The notes: generated by a model not told the origin, from the sequence alone. A DNA stretch of 64,000 bases from Microbacterium trichothecenolyticum (GCF_030818955.1 NZ_JAUTBF010000001.1:1798001-1862000), one strand, 5' to 3'. Numbered from the stretch's first letter, positions 43,555-56,310 are shown. Made by a program: numbers and translations.

Positions 43555-45555
43555 TCAGGAGGCCTTTCGATTGCGGAGGACGAAACGGAGCACGATCGCG
43601 CCACCCGCGGCGACCAGGGCGGCGCCGAGCACCATGAGGGTCACGGGCAGGGCGCTGCCGGTGGCGGCGAGGCCCGATGCGATCGGCGGAGCCGACGCGG
43701 AGCGCGTGATGGTCAGGGGTGCACCGACTGTTCGGGCGGAAGTCGCTCCAACGAGGACGATGCGGTGCTCACCGGGTTCGGCATCGGCGGGGATGCTGAC
43801 CCGGGCACGGATCCGCCCCTCGTCGTCCGCGGTGGCCGTGCCGAGGAGGACGGGAGTGGAGTGCAGCTCGATGGACACATGTTCACCCGGTGCGAAACCA
43901 CCCGCCTCGATACGGAGCGCGGAGCCGGGCGTCGCCTCGCGGGTGCTGAGCAGCACCTCGGATTCGCTCCCCGTTCCGGGTGCCCCGGTGGGCGCGGTCG
44001 TCGGCGCGACCGTCGGCGCGACCGTCGGAGTCGCGGTGGGCACGTCCGTGGGGCGCACCGTCGGGGAGCCGGTCGGGCTCGGCGTCGCGATGGGCGTCGG
44101 CGTCGCGGTCGGACTCGGCGTCACCGTGGGCGTCGGGGTCGGCGCGGGCGGGGCGTTCACGCCCTCGCGCGTCGAACCGGCGCCACCCACCCACTGGGCG
44201 TCGTCGGTGACGAGCTTGCTCCCGTCGGCATCCTTGGTGATGGTGAACGCATCGAACAGCACGCCATCGACGGAGTGCGCCTCCACGTGCATGCGGCCGT
44301 CGCCGGTGACGTCGACCGTCTGATACATCTGGCGGTCCTCGCCCGCCGCGCGACGGTTCGCGCCGTTCTGCGTCCAGTTGTTGTCACCGGCCGGGGCCAG
44401 GTCGTACTTCTTCGGCCCCGCGACCGTCACCATGTACACGGGTCCGGTGTGGCTGTGCGCGGGGTCGGCACCGGCGGGGAGACCCTGCTCGCGCGAGACG
44501 AGGTTGCCGCGCCCGTAGGTGTGATCGTGCCCCTGCACGACGAGGTCGACGTCGTGCTTCTCCAGCACGGGCAGCCACGCCTGCCGGATCGCGGCGTTGT
44601 CACGCCCGCTGCTGTTGGAGAAGACCGGGTGATGGAAGGTGACCACCGTCCACTCCTGCGGATTGTCGGTGAGCACGGCATCCAGCCACGTCGTCTGAGC
44701 CTGGAGGCTCGCGGCATCCTGGGCATTGCTGTTGAGCGCGACGAAGCGCACGCCCTGGTAGTCGACCGAGTAGACCGTCTCATCGAGCGCATCGATCGCT
44801 GGACCGTTCTGCGGGAACGAGAACTGAGCCGGCCAGTACGCGGTCAGGTCGGGGCCCGGGTAGTACTCGTGGTTGCCGGGCGTGGCGATGACGTTGGCGT
44901 ACTGGTTCACCAGCGCACCGGCGCCGTGCCATTCTCCCCACTCGGCGTCGCTCGTCTCGGTGTCGACCAGGTCGCCCACGTGCACGGCGAGCTTGGCGTA
45001 AGGGCGTGCCTCGAACGCGGCGCGGAAGGCCCGCGACGTGTAGGCCTTGTTGTCGTTCTGCGCGTCGCCTTGAACGATGAAGCTGAAGTCACCGGGCTCG
45101 GCGGACGCGGTGCGGAACTCGAGCCATTCGCTCCAGGAGTCACCGTCGCCCACCCGATAGACGTAGGTCGCCCCGGCTTCCAGACCTGTCATCACGGCGG
45201 AGTGGTACATCACCGGGTAGCCGAGAGTCGTGTCGACGCGCGTGCTCGATACGGCCTCGGCGCTGCTCGCCCCGGACACCAGGCCCGGCCCGCTCGCGGC
45301 CCACTCGATCCGCGGCGCGGTAACCTCCGTCGAGGTGCGCCACGACACGGCTTGGGACACCTGCGGGGTCGTGGTGGGAGTCAGCACGATCCGGTCGGGT
45401 GCGGCCGTGGGCCGGTGCACCGACGCGGGGTCGACGGCGGGTGGCGCGAGCCCTCCGCCTGCGGCGACGGCGACGCCGCCTCCGAAGCTGGACAAGCCGA
45501 TGGCGAGGGCGATAGCCCCCGCTGTCACGGCCGTGGGACGCGCAGATACGAGCAC
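43555..45555 (-). CDS. cell-wall-anchored purple-acid-type metallophosphatase
   Basis: A 666-residue exported enzyme with a signal peptide ending AVAAGGG, a purple acid phosphatase N-domain (AVSWRTSTEVTAPRIEWA, TYVYRVGDGDSWSEW) and a catalytic core with IVQGDAQND, HVGDLVDTE, TPGNHEYYPG, TFHHPVFS and VQGHDHTYGRGN. It then has a PTPTPT-rich stalk, a small beta domain and LAATG with a membrane helix and basic tail. The sorting signal predicts class E sortase anchoring, the stalk spanning the wall. GTG 45555 is chosen because GAAAGGG lies eight bases upstream; GTG 45597 is the alternative. It is co-transcribed with the released phosphatase that follows. Confidence 0.87.
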   Translation of the reverse strand: MLVSARPTAVTAGAIALAIGLSSFGGGVAVAAGGGLAPPAVDPASVHRPTAAPDRIVLTPTTTPQVSQAVSWRTSTEVTAPRIEWAASGPGLVSGASSAEAVSSTRVDTTLGYPVMYHSAVMTGLEAGATYVYRVGDGDSWSEWLEFRTASAEPGDFSFIVQGDAQNDNKAYTSRAFRAAFEARPYAKLAVHVGDLVDTETSDAEWGEWHGAGALVNQYANVIATPGNHEYYPGPDLTAYWPAQFSFPQNGPAIDALDETVYSVDYQGVRFVALNSNAQDAASLQAQTTWLDAVLTDNPQEWTVVTFHHPVFSNSSGRDNAAIRQAWLPVLEKHDVDLVVQGHDHTYGRGNLVSREQGLPAGADPAHSHTGPVYMVTVAGPKKYDLAPAGDNNWTQNGANRRAAGEDRQMYQTVDVTGDGRMHVEAHSVDGVLFDAFTITKDADGSKLVTDDAQWVGGAGSTREGVNAPPAPTPTPTVTPSPTATPTPIATPSPTGSPTVRPTDVPTATPTVAPTVAPTTAPTGAPGTGSESEVLLSTREATPGSALRIEAGGFAPGEHVSIELHSTPVLLGTATADDEGRIRARVSIPADAEPGEHRIVLVGATSARTVGAPLTITRSASAPPIASGLAATGSALPVTLMVLGAALVAAGGAIVLRFVLRNRKAS

Positions 45556-45742
45556 GCGGAAGCCCTTTCGACACGGCCGGTCTCGGGTGACCGGCACTGC
45601 AAGCGAGATGATCCGCTCTCAGCGGACCCACAAGGAGTGTGTCGAAAACACACAGGCCGAATCGGCGTCAGAGTGCCATGACGAGGGGCGTTCCCGGAAC
45701 GTTCATCCGAGGAGGCGACATGTCATCCGTTGATCGGGGTGC

Positions 45743-45793
45743 GCTCACCGTGCTCTCGGATGCGGTTCACCGACACGACAGGTACCGGTCACC
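45743..45793. promoter_or_regulatory. spaced GNTCACC repeats, possible PhoP binding site
   Basis: GCTCACC (45743), GTTCACC (45765) and GGTCACC (45787) lie exactly 22 bases apart, twice the 11-base period of actinobacterial PHO boxes. They are about 190 bases upstream of the phosphatase operon start, but on the opposite strand sense. The intermediate 11-base units do not match well, so the assignment is tentative. Confidence 0.35.
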
Positions 45794-45804
45794 CGGCTCG
45801 GCGA

Positions 45805-46657
45805 TCACGCGGTCGAGCCGGCCTCTGCCCGCTCGTCTTCCAGATCTTCGACTTCTTTCTCCCACGCGTCGCGAGCGAGGCGGTACCAGAGGTAGAGCGC
45901 GAAACCGGCGAAGACGGCCCACTCGGCCGCGTAGAAGATGTTGAGCCAGTTCACGCGCGAACGTTCGTCGGGGGTCGGGTGAGGCGATGGGCTCGAGCGG
46001 GCCGATCGCCGTCTGCGAAGCGATGTACGGGCGATAGACGCGGAGGTCGTCGATGTCGTGCCATCGACCGAGCAGCATCGCGGGCGACATGCGGGTCAGC
46101 GTCTGCGGGTCGGACCCCGCCGGAGGGACGGCGGGGCCCTCGTCGGAGATGAGACGCCCCGTGACCTCGATGACCGCGCTCGGGTCGGCCTCGGCGGCCG
46201 CCTGGAGTGCCACGGCAGCCGCGGTCGCGGCCTCGAGCGTGGGAGACCACCCGGTGGCGACGGCGACGGAGGTGGGTTCGGCGGTGCCGCTGATGCGCAG
46301 TTGCCCGGTCACCCAGTAGCCCTGCACGTCGTGGTTGAACCGTGACGAGATGACGATGAAGTCCGACGGGACCCACGTGCCGCTCACCCGCACCCGCTGT
46401 CCGACGAGCGGCTCGGGCAGGTAGGCGCCGGGTTGCACCACGTCACCCAGGGGCTGGACGTTCTCGGTCATTCCCGGCTCGGGCGGCGAGGTGTCGACCG
46501 CGCGGCCGAGCTGCCACTGCCCGAGCCACGCCAGGGCGCCCGCGACGACCAGCGAGAACGCGAGCAGAGCGATCCACCGAGGCCGGAGCATGACCTCCCG
46601 CAGGGTGGGCGGGAAGACCTGCGGCGGCTCCGGATCGGTCACGGGGGTGACGCTCAC
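45805..46657 (-). CDS. SURF1 family cytochrome oxidase assembly protein, frameshifted
   Basis: SURF1 helps insert haem a into cytochrome c oxidase. The corrected protein is 283 residues with the family's two terminal membrane helices. The first is WIALLAFSLVVAGALAWLGQWQLGRA, with the conserved GxWQ-type LGQWQLGR. The last is NWLNIFYAAEWAVFAGFALYLWYRLARDAWEKE. Between them is GTWVPSDFIVISSRFN. Near 45969-45974 (a run of G) one extra base shifts the frame after EPIASPDP, hiding the last helix; correction gives a stop at 45805. GTG 46657 has GGAGA upstream. It follows guaB3 by 13 bases on the same strand. Confidence 0.85.
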
Positions 46658-46670
46658 GCGGTCTCCGGCA

Positions 46671-47788
46671 TCAGTGCCCGTACGGGGCGACGACGACCTC
46701 GACGCGCTGGAACTCCTTGAGGTCGGAGTACCCGGTGGTGGCCATCGACTTCTTCAGCGCGCCGATGAGGTTGGCGGTGCCGTCGGCGACGGGCGCGGGC
46801 CCGAACAGCACCTGCTCGAGCGGCCCGACGCGGTCGACGGCGACACGGCGTCCACGCGGGAGCTTGGAGTGGTGCGCTTCGGGGCCCCAGTGGAACCCGC
46901 GGCCCGGGGCATCGGTCGCGCGAGCCAGCGCGACGCCGAGCATGACGGCATCCGCTCCCATGGCCAAGGCCTTCACAATGTCACCCGAGGTGCCGACACC
47001 GCCATCGGCGATCACGTGCACGTAGCGTCCGCCCGACTCGTCGAGGTAGTCGCGGCGGGCACCGGCGACGTCGGCGACCGCGGTCGCCATGGGCGCGTGC
47101 AGGCCGAGCGTGGCACGGGTGGTCGAGGCCGCTCCCCCGCCGAAGCCGACGAGCACGCCCGCAGCTCCCGTGCGCATGAGGTGCAGCGCCGCGGTGTAGG
47201 TGGCGGCGCCGCCGACGATGACCGGCACGTCGAGGTCGTAGATGAACTTCTTGAGGTTCAACGGCTCGGCGACGCTCGAGACGTGCTCGGCCGAGACGGT
47301 CGTCCCCCGGATGACGAAGAGGTCGACGCCGGCGGCGACGACGGTCTCGTAGAGGTCCTGGGTGCGCTGTGGCGTCAGGGCACCGGCGACGGTGACGCCG
47401 GCGGCACGGATCTCGGCGAGGCGGTCGCGCACGAGCTCGGGCTTGATCGGCTCGGAGTACAGCTGCTGCATGCGACGCGCGTGGCGTCGGCGTCGGGAAG
47501 CGTCGCGATCTCGGCCAGGAGCGGCTCGGGGTCGTCGTACCGGGTCCACAGACCCTCGAGGTCGAGCACGCCGAGGCCGCCGAGACGACCGAGCTCGATC
47601 GCGGTGCGTGGACTGACCACGGAGTCCATGGGGGCGCCGAGCACGGGGATCTCGAACGGGAACGCGTCGATGGTCCACGCGGTCGAGACGTCTTCGGGGT
47701 TGCGCGTGCGCCGCGACGGTACGACGGCGATGTCGTCGAAGGTGTAGGCGCGGCGGGCGCGCTTGGCGCGGCCGAGATCGATCTCCAT
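46671..47788 (-). CDS. guaB3: GuaB3 family IMP dehydrogenase-related protein, frameshifted
   Basis: A TIM-barrel protein of about 372 residues after correction, without CBS domains: MEIDLGRAKRARRAYTFDDIAVVPSRRTRNPEDVSTAW is the GuaB3 N-terminus. ADGGVGTSGDIVKALAMGADAVMLGVALARA is the phosphate-binding region. GuaB3 occurs beside GuaB in actinobacteria; some homologues have been linked to GMP reduction, but the activity here is unproven. Near 47470-47480 the frame breaks between LPDADATRV and RMQQLYSEPIKPELV; one missing base explains it. ATG 47788 is preferred to GTG 47794 by homology of the N-terminus. Confidence 0.87.
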
Positions 47789-47803
47789 GGTCACCCGCCC
47801 AGC

Positions 47804-50200
<2,397 letters not shown>

Positions 50201-50260
50201 CTAACGACGCGCTCCGCGAAACACCGTCGACACATTACGCTCGTAGCGTCGTCCGTCGAA

Positions 50261-50283
50261 GCTGACGGAACACCATCGTCAGC
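50261..50283. promoter_or_regulatory. inverted repeat upstream of the liv operon
   Basis: GCTGACG, nine bases, CGTCAGC is a perfect 7-bp inverted repeat ending 18 bases before the livH GTG and just ahead of its GAAGGAG. It could be an operator or a leader hairpin. The 251-base guaB/livH spacer holds no gene. Confidence 0.5.
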
Positions 50284-50301
50284 GTTGCCGAAGGAGACTC
50301 C

Positions 50302-51690
50302 GTGGGTCATTCCTCCCCCACCGCGATACGATCGCGAACCTTGTCCCGTCCTCTGCTCGCCTGGGCGCTCCTCATCGCGGTCATCACCGTGATGCTCGGC
50401 TCGGCGCTGTTCGCGTCGCCACCTGCCGCGCGCGCAGCGACGACAGCCCCGGTGACCACGCAGAACGAGCCATGCACACCCGGTCCCGAGATCGGCTGCC
50501 TCAACGGCACGCTCGCCGCCGCCGGCGGCGGCGTCACCGTGACGGCCACCGGCCCCGGGGGCACAGCGTCCGCGACCACCGGTGACGACGGCAAGTGGTC
50601 GATCGGTTTCTCCCAGCCCGGAGACTATTCCGTCTCGATCGACCCCGAGACCCTGCCCGACGGCGTCACTCTCAAGAGCGAAGACCCGTCGGTGCGCCCC
50701 CTCGCGCTCGGGTCGCAGACCGCGGTCCTGATCGGCCTCAACGGCAGCGCGGACGGGTCCAGCTCATCGACGACGCCGGGCGACGAGGCCGCCTCCGCCG
50801 GAGGCTTCGACTGGGATCGACTCGCGCAGCAGGCTGCATCCGGCCTGCGCCTGGGCCTCCTGCTCGCCCTCGCCGCCGTCGGCCTCTCGCTGATCTACGG
50901 CACCACGGGCATCTCCAACTTCGCGCACGGCGAGATGGTGACCCTCGGCGGCCTGCTGGCGTACCTGTTCGCCAACGTGCTGGGACTGAACATCTTCGTC
51001 GCGGGCATCATCGTCGTGGGGCTGTGCGCCGCGTTCGGGTACTTCCAAGACGTCGGCATCTGGAAACCGCTGCGCAAACGCCGGCTGACGCTGACACAGC
51101 TCATGATCGTCACGATCGGCATGTCGCTCGCCCTGCAGTACGCCTTCCAGTTCTTCATCGGCGCATCGACGGTGCGCATCGTCACGGCCAACCCCGTGCC
51201 GGTCCGCATGGGACCGGTGAGCCTCAGCGTGGACTCGCTGGTGTCGATGGGCATCGCCGTGGTCGTCCTGATCGGCGTGGGCCTGTTCCTGCTCAAGACC
51301 CGCGTCGGCCGCGCCACCCGCGCCGTGAGCGACAACCCGGCCCTCGCCGCGGCGTCCGGCATCAACGTCGACGGGGTGGTGCGTCTGATCTGGACCACCG
51401 CCTCGGCGCTCGCGGGCCTGTCGGGCATCCTGCTCGGTCTGGTGCTCAACGGCGTCAACTGGATGACGGGCATGCAGCTGCTCCTGCTGCTGTTCTCGGC
51501 CGTGACCCTCGGCGGACTCGGAACGGCATTCGGCGCTCTCTTCGGCGCCCTCATCATCGGAATGACCGTCGAGCTCACCAACATCTGGCTGCCCGGCGAC
51601 TTCAAGTACGCGACGGCCCTGGTGCTGCTCATCCTGCTTCTGCTGGTGAGGCCACAGGGACTGTTCGGACGCAAGGAACGGGTGGGCTGA
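50302..51690 (+). CDS. livH: branched-chain amino acid ABC permease LivH with N-terminal extracellular domain
   Basis: A 462-residue protein. Residues 1-48 are a cleavable-looking signal (SALFASPPAARAA). Residues about 50-155 form a cysteine-containing beta domain of carboxypeptidase-regulatory or Ig-like type (GGGVTVTATGPGGTASATTGDDGKWSIGFSQPGDYSVSIDPETLPDG). From 170 it is a normal LivH: LAAVGLSLIYGTTGISNFAHGEMVTLGG, GRATRAVSDNPALAAASGI (EAA-like loop) and FGALFGALIIG. Normal LivH is about 300 residues and has no such domain. The domain would sit outside the membrane, near the binding protein. GTG 50302 has GAAGGAG upstream. It is the first gene of livHMGF. Confidence 0.87.
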   Translation: MGHSSPTAIRSRTLSRPLLAWALLIAVITVMLGSALFASPPAARAATTAPVTTQNEPCTPGPEIGCLNGTLAAAGGGVTVTATGPGGTASATTGDDGKWSIGFSQPGDYSVSIDPETLPDGVTLKSEDPSVRPLALGSQTAVLIGLNGSADGSSSSTTPGDEAASAGGFDWDRLAQQAASGLRLGLLLALAAVGLSLIYGTTGISNFAHGEMVTLGGLLAYLFANVLGLNIFVAGIIVVGLCAAFGYFQDVGIWKPLRKRRLTLTQLMIVTIGMSLALQYAFQFFIGASTVRIVTANPVPVRMGPVSLSVDSLVSMGIAVVVLIGVGLFLLKTRVGRATRAVSDNPALAAASGINVDGVVRLIWTTASALAGLSGILLGLVLNGVNWMTGMQLLLLLFSAVTLGGLGTAFGALFGALIIGMTVELTNIWLPGDFKYATALVLLILLLLVRPQGLFGRKERVG

Positions 51691-51693
51691 CCG

Positions 51694-52677
51694 ATGATCT
51701 TCATCGACCTTCTGCGCGAGATGTCGTCGACGGCCATCGCGCCGACGACCGCCGCTCTCGCCATCGCCGCGATCGGCCTGAACATCCACTTCGGTTACAC
51801 CGGTCTGCTCAACATGGGCCAGGCGGGCTTCATGCTGCTCGGCGCATACGGTTTCGCCGTCTCGGTGCAAGCCGGACTGGGCTTCGTCCCCGCCCTGATC
51901 ATCGCCCTCATCGTGGTGTTGATCTACAGTTTCATCCTCGGTGTGCCGACGCTGAAGCTGAGAGGCGACTATCTCGCCATCGTCACGATCTCCGCCGCCG
52001 AGATCATCCGCATGGTCGGCCGTTCGAGCGTGCTCGGCCCCATCACCAACGGCAGCAACGGTATTCCGGGCGACCGGTACCGCGATCCCTTCAACTCCCT
52101 GTCGTTCTTCGGCGACGGTCAGACCACCATCCTGTGGTGGACGTTCGACAACACCGGCGTCAGCGGATGGTGGGTGCGGGCGGTGGCCTGGGCCGTCGTG
52201 GCCGTGCTGCTGGTGTTCGTCTGGCTGCTCATCCGCAGCCCGTGGGGGCGCGTGCTCAAGGGCATCCGTGAAGACGAGGACGCTGTTCGCAGCCTCGGCA
52301 AGAGCGCGTTCTCGTTCAAGATGCAGGCGCTGATCCTCGGTGGTCTCATCGGCGGGATCGCCGGCGTCGTCTACGTGATGCCGAGCTCCGTTCAGCCCGA
52401 CGCCCTCGGACGGTCCATGACGTTCTTCATCTGGACGGCGCTTCTGCTCGGTGGCGCGGCGACCATCTTCGGTCCCGTTCTCGGAGCGATCCTGTTCTTC
52501 GTGGTCCGCATCTTCATCCAGGGCGTCACCCGCCTGATCGTGCCCGAGGGGGTGTGGTCGGGTCAGCAGACCGAGCAGTTCTCGTGGATCCTCATCGGCA
52601 TCGCGCTCATGCTCCTCGTGATCTTCCGACCGCAGGGAATCCTCGGCAACAAGAAGGAGCTGAGCTTCAATGTCTGA
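51694..52677 (+). CDS. livM: branched-chain amino acid ABC permease LivM
   Basis: A 327-residue inner-membrane permease partner of LivH. AAIGLNIHFGYTGLLNMGQAGFMLLGAYG is the family signature near the N-terminus. GRVLKGIREDEDAVRSLGKSAFSFKMQALILGGLIGGIAG is the EAA loop that contacts the ATPases. The ATG is three bases after the livH stop. Its last eight bases overlap livG. Confidence 0.92.
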   Translation: MIFIDLLREMSSTAIAPTTAALAIAAIGLNIHFGYTGLLNMGQAGFMLLGAYGFAVSVQAGLGFVPALIIALIVVLIYSFILGVPTLKLRGDYLAIVTISAAEIIRMVGRSSVLGPITNGSNGIPGDRYRDPFNSLSFFGDGQTTILWWTFDNTGVSGWWVRAVAWAVVAVLLVFVWLLIRSPWGRVLKGIREDEDAVRSLGKSAFSFKMQALILGGLIGGIAGVVYVMPSSVQPDALGRSMTFFIWTALLLGGAATIFGPVLGAILFFVVRIFIQGVTRLIVPEGVWSGQQTEQFSWILIGIALMLLVIFRPQGILGNKKELSFNV

Positions 52678-53649
52678 GCCGACCGCAGCGACCATCCAGG
52701 CGCGCGAAGCGCTCTCCGGAGTTCCGCACGAACCCGGGGCGAGCAAGCCCGACCCCATCCTCGTCGTCGACAACATCGTGCGCCGCTTCGGTGGCATGAC
52801 GGCCGTCGACGTCGACCACCTCGAAGTGCAGCGCGGCGCGATCACCGCGCTCATCGGACCGAACGGTGCCGGCAAGACCACGTTCTTCAACCTGATCACC
52901 GGCTTCGACAAGCCCACCTCGGCCAAGCGCCTGATCGGCGGCCCCGCCGCCGACAAGGTGGCCCGGTGGTCGTTCGACGGGCGCACGCTCGGCGACACGG
53001 CGGCATCCAAGGTCGCGCGCATGGGCATGGTCCGCACGTTCCAGCTCACCAAGGCGCTCTCGCGCATGACGGTGATGGAGAACATGCTGCTGGGCGCCAA
53101 CCACCAGCCCGGCGAGAACATGGCCGTCGCCCTGATCCGCCCCCTGTGGAAGGCGCGGGAGCAGGAGATCACCGCCAAGGCGGAGGAACTGCTGCAGCGC
53201 TTCAAACTGTACGAGAAGCGCGAGGACCTCGCGGGTTCGCTCTCGGGCGGTCAGAAGAAGCTGCTCGAGATGGCGCGCGCCCTCATGAGCGACCCGAAGA
53301 TGATCATGCTCGACGAGCCCATGGCAGGCGTCAACCCCGCTCTGACCCAGTCGTTGCTCGGTCACATCCAGGCGTTGCGCGACGACGGCACGACCGTGCT
53401 GTTCGTGGAGCACGACATGCACATGGTCCGTCACATCTCCGACTGGGTCGTCGTCATGGCGCAGGGCACGATCGTCGCCGAAGGCACCGCCGGTGAGGTC
53501 ATGTCGCAGCAGGCCGTGGTCGACGCGTACCTCGGAGCCCACCACGACACAGACCTCGGTGACGACGCGCTGCTCTCGGACACCACGGCGATCGCCCTGG
53601 CCGAAGAGGCCGCCGCCGAGGCCCACGCGAACGAAAAGGAGGCGCGCTC

Positions 53650-53653
<4 letters not shown>
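52670..53653 (+). CDS. livG: branched-chain amino acid ABC ATP-binding protein LivG
   Basis: A 327-residue ATPase. Walker A is GPNGAGKTT, the signature LSGGQKKLLEMARAL, Walker B MIMLDEPMAGVNP and the switch His is in VEHDMHMV. It has about 45 extra C-terminal residues beyond normal LivG (EEAAAEAHANEKEARS). The first 35 residues are also a variable extension. With LivF it powers uptake. It overlaps livM by eight and livF by four bases. Confidence 0.93.
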
Positions 53654-54405
<752 letters not shown>

Positions 54406-54416
54406 CACGACGACCT

Positions 54417-54462
54417 GACGGGCCTCGCGCCGCGGCGTTCGCGCCGCCGCGCGAGGCCCGTC
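54417..54462 (+). terminator. terminator of the liv operon
   Basis: GACGGGCCTCGCGC (54417-54430) pairs with GCGCGAGGCCCGTC (54449-54462), with an inner GGCG-TTCG-CGCC. No T-run is present. Confidence 0.7.
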
Positions 54463-54693
54463 TCGTATGATCCGAACCCTCCCCGCCGTCCTCTCGGCGC
54501 GGGAGGGTTTCGTCATGGCGGGCACACGACGACGCGACCCGGAACCGGCGGCCTGCCGCTCACCGCACGACGCTTCAGCGCTCCACGTGAGCGGCCACGC
54601 TCATCGTCACGGCAGCAGCCCAAAGGCCGCGTGTGCGGGCACGAGACGTCGACACGGGGCGGAGCACACGCGGGCCACGTCACCGCCTCAACC

Positions 54694-54732
54694 CCGGACC
54701 CTGTCCACGACGAGCGTCGTGGCAGGGTCCGG
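54694..54732. repeat. orphan 17-bp hairpin in the livF/livK spacer
   Basis: CCGGACCCTG, a single T, CCACGAC, loop GAGC, GTCGTGG and CAGGGTCCGG give a stem of 17 pairs with one bulge. It stands alone, over 230 bases from either gene, in a 441-base spacer (54406-54846) with no convincing gene. It could be a small RNA's terminator or a REP-like element. Confidence 0.7.
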
Positions 54733-54797
54733 CCGCCGTCCGAGACACGCGGTGCGGCCGGCGCGCGGCAGAGTCACGGCATCCACACGCACGCGAA

Positions 54798-54829
54798 AGA
54801 GGCGGCCCCGGCGAACCGGGACCGCCTCT
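54798..54829 (-). terminator. terminator of livK
   Basis: AGAGGCGG pairs with CCGCCTCT, extended by a CCGG/CCGG inner stem, 17 bases past the livK stop. In the minus direction it is followed by TTTCG. Confidence 0.7.
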
Positions 54830-54846
54830 CAGCGTGATGCGGGGAC

Positions 54847-56157
54847 TTAGGACTTGCCCTCGACCGCGCTCTGCCAGATCGGCTTGTTGTCGGCGTCGAA
54901 CTGGTAGATACCGATGAAGGCGCTGGACGGGTCGTTCATCGAGTTGAACGGACCGACACCGGAGACACCCTTGTAGTGGATGCTTCCGCCGCCGGCGAGC
55001 GCGTCCACGCACTCCTTGTAGGTGGCGCAGGGCGTGCCGCCCTGAGCACCCGAGACGGCCGCCATGTTCTTCTGGATGGTCGTCGGGTCGGTCGCGCCGC
55101 CCTTCTTCGCCGCGAGAGCGGCGAGGATGGTGGCGTCGTACGACTCGGCACCGTACGAGTAGTCGGACAGGGCCGATCCCTCGACGCTCTGGTGCCAGTC
55201 CGACATGCGCTTCTTGAAGTCGTCAGCGGCGTTGGCGCCGGGGATGGTTCCCTTGGCTCCCTCGAGGGTGCCCGCGTCGAACACCTTCGAGTAGTCCGAC
55301 GTGTTGCCGTCGGTGTAGTACGTGGTCTTCATGTCCCAGCTCTGCGAGACGAGCTCGGGCACGATCGCCTTGGTCTCATCGAACGCGATGATGACGATGG
55401 CGTCGGGCTTGGACGCGATGGCCGCCGTGACCTCGGACGAGAAGGTGGTCTGTCCGGGAGGGAACTCCTGGCCCTTGCCCTTGCCGCCGTAGGTGATGGT
55501 GCCACCGGCGTCTTCGACCGTCTTCTGGATGACGTCGCGCAGGCCCGTGCCGTAGGCGTCGTTGAAGACGAGGAAGGCGACGTTCTGGTGGCCGTCACCG
55601 ACGATGAGCTGACCGAGAGCCGAGCCCTGCACGGTGTCCGGCGGAGCGGTGCGGAAGTAGAACGGCGACTTGCCCGAGAGCTCGGCCGACGTGTTGGCGG
55701 GCGAGATTTCGACGATGGGCGCGGCGGCCAGCTTGTCGACGACGTTCAGCGACACCGACGAGGATGCGGCGCCGATGGCGACCGAGACCTTCGCGTCGAT
55801 GAGCTTGTCGGCGGAGGCCGACGAGACCGCCATGTCGGTGGAGTCGCCCGAGTCGGTCCAGAAGGTGCAGGCCGAGTCGCCGGCTTCGACGATGTCGTTG
55901 ACGGCGAGGCCGACACCGGCGATCTCGGGCGGCCCGAGGAAGGCCAGGGTACCGGTCTGCGGCAGGATCGTGCCGACCTTGAGTGTGGTGGCGCTCGTGG
56001 CGTCGCTCGCGCAGTCCTGGCTGGCGTAGCTGCCTGCGGCCGCGGCAGAACCGGTGGAACCGGCGCCGGAACCGCCGCCGCTACAACCGGCGAGCGTGAG
56101 GGTGGTCGCTGCAGCAAGCGCTGCGACGGCGAACCACGCCTTCTTGGATTGAACCAT
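54847..56157 (-). CDS. livK: branched-chain amino acid ABC substrate-binding lipoprotein
   Basis: A 436-residue lipoprotein. The lipobox LAGC follows a hydrophobic signal, and a Gly/Ser-rich linker tethers the domain to the membrane. TTLKVGTILPQTGTLAFLGPPEIAGVGLAVNDI begins the type I periplasmic-binding (Leu/Ile/Val) fold; VEISPANTSAELSGKSPFYFRTAPPD is the second typical block. Cysteine pairs (DCASD, ACTFW, PCATYKEC) may form disulfides. ATG 56157 (MVQSKKAW) gives a normal signal and has GAAAGGA upstream; the ATG at 56178 is possible. It faces the livHMGF operon tail to tail, so it is transcribed separately. Confidence 0.9.
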   Translation of the reverse strand: MVQSKKAWFAVAALAAATTLTLAGCSGGGSGAGSTGSAAAAGSYASQDCASDATSATTLKVGTILPQTGTLAFLGPPEIAGVGLAVNDIVEAGDSACTFWTDSGDSTDMAVSSASADKLIDAKVSVAIGAASSSVSLNVVDKLAAAPIVEISPANTSAELSGKSPFYFRTAPPDTVQGSALGQLIVGDGHQNVAFLVFNDAYGTGLRDVIQKTVEDAGGTITYGGKGKGQEFPPGQTTFSSEVTAAIASKPDAIVIIAFDETKAIVPELVSQSWDMKTTYYTDGNTSDYSKVFDAGTLEGAKGTIPGANAADDFKKRMSDWHQSVEGSALSDYSYGAESYDATILAALAAKKGGATDPTTIQKNMAAVSGAQGGTPCATYKECVDALAGGGSIHYKGVSGVGPFNSMNDPSSAFIGIYQFDADNKPIWQSAVEGKS

Positions 56158-56310
56158 CTGGCTCGTCCTTTCGATCATCATGCGCGGCCTCGCCACGCGG
56201 TGGGATGAACCTAACCGCCGCGTGTTACGAATGTGTTTTCGCTTCGGGACTGCACTGCAATCGTTATGAAGCGTTGCGTCGAGGGCGCACCGATCTGCGT
56301 GATTCGCCCG

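Noticed and set aside
54467..54846. Possible small protein in the livF-livK spacer
   Set aside because: The Arg-rich frames have no ribosome binding site or domain, and the stretch is dominated by hairpins.
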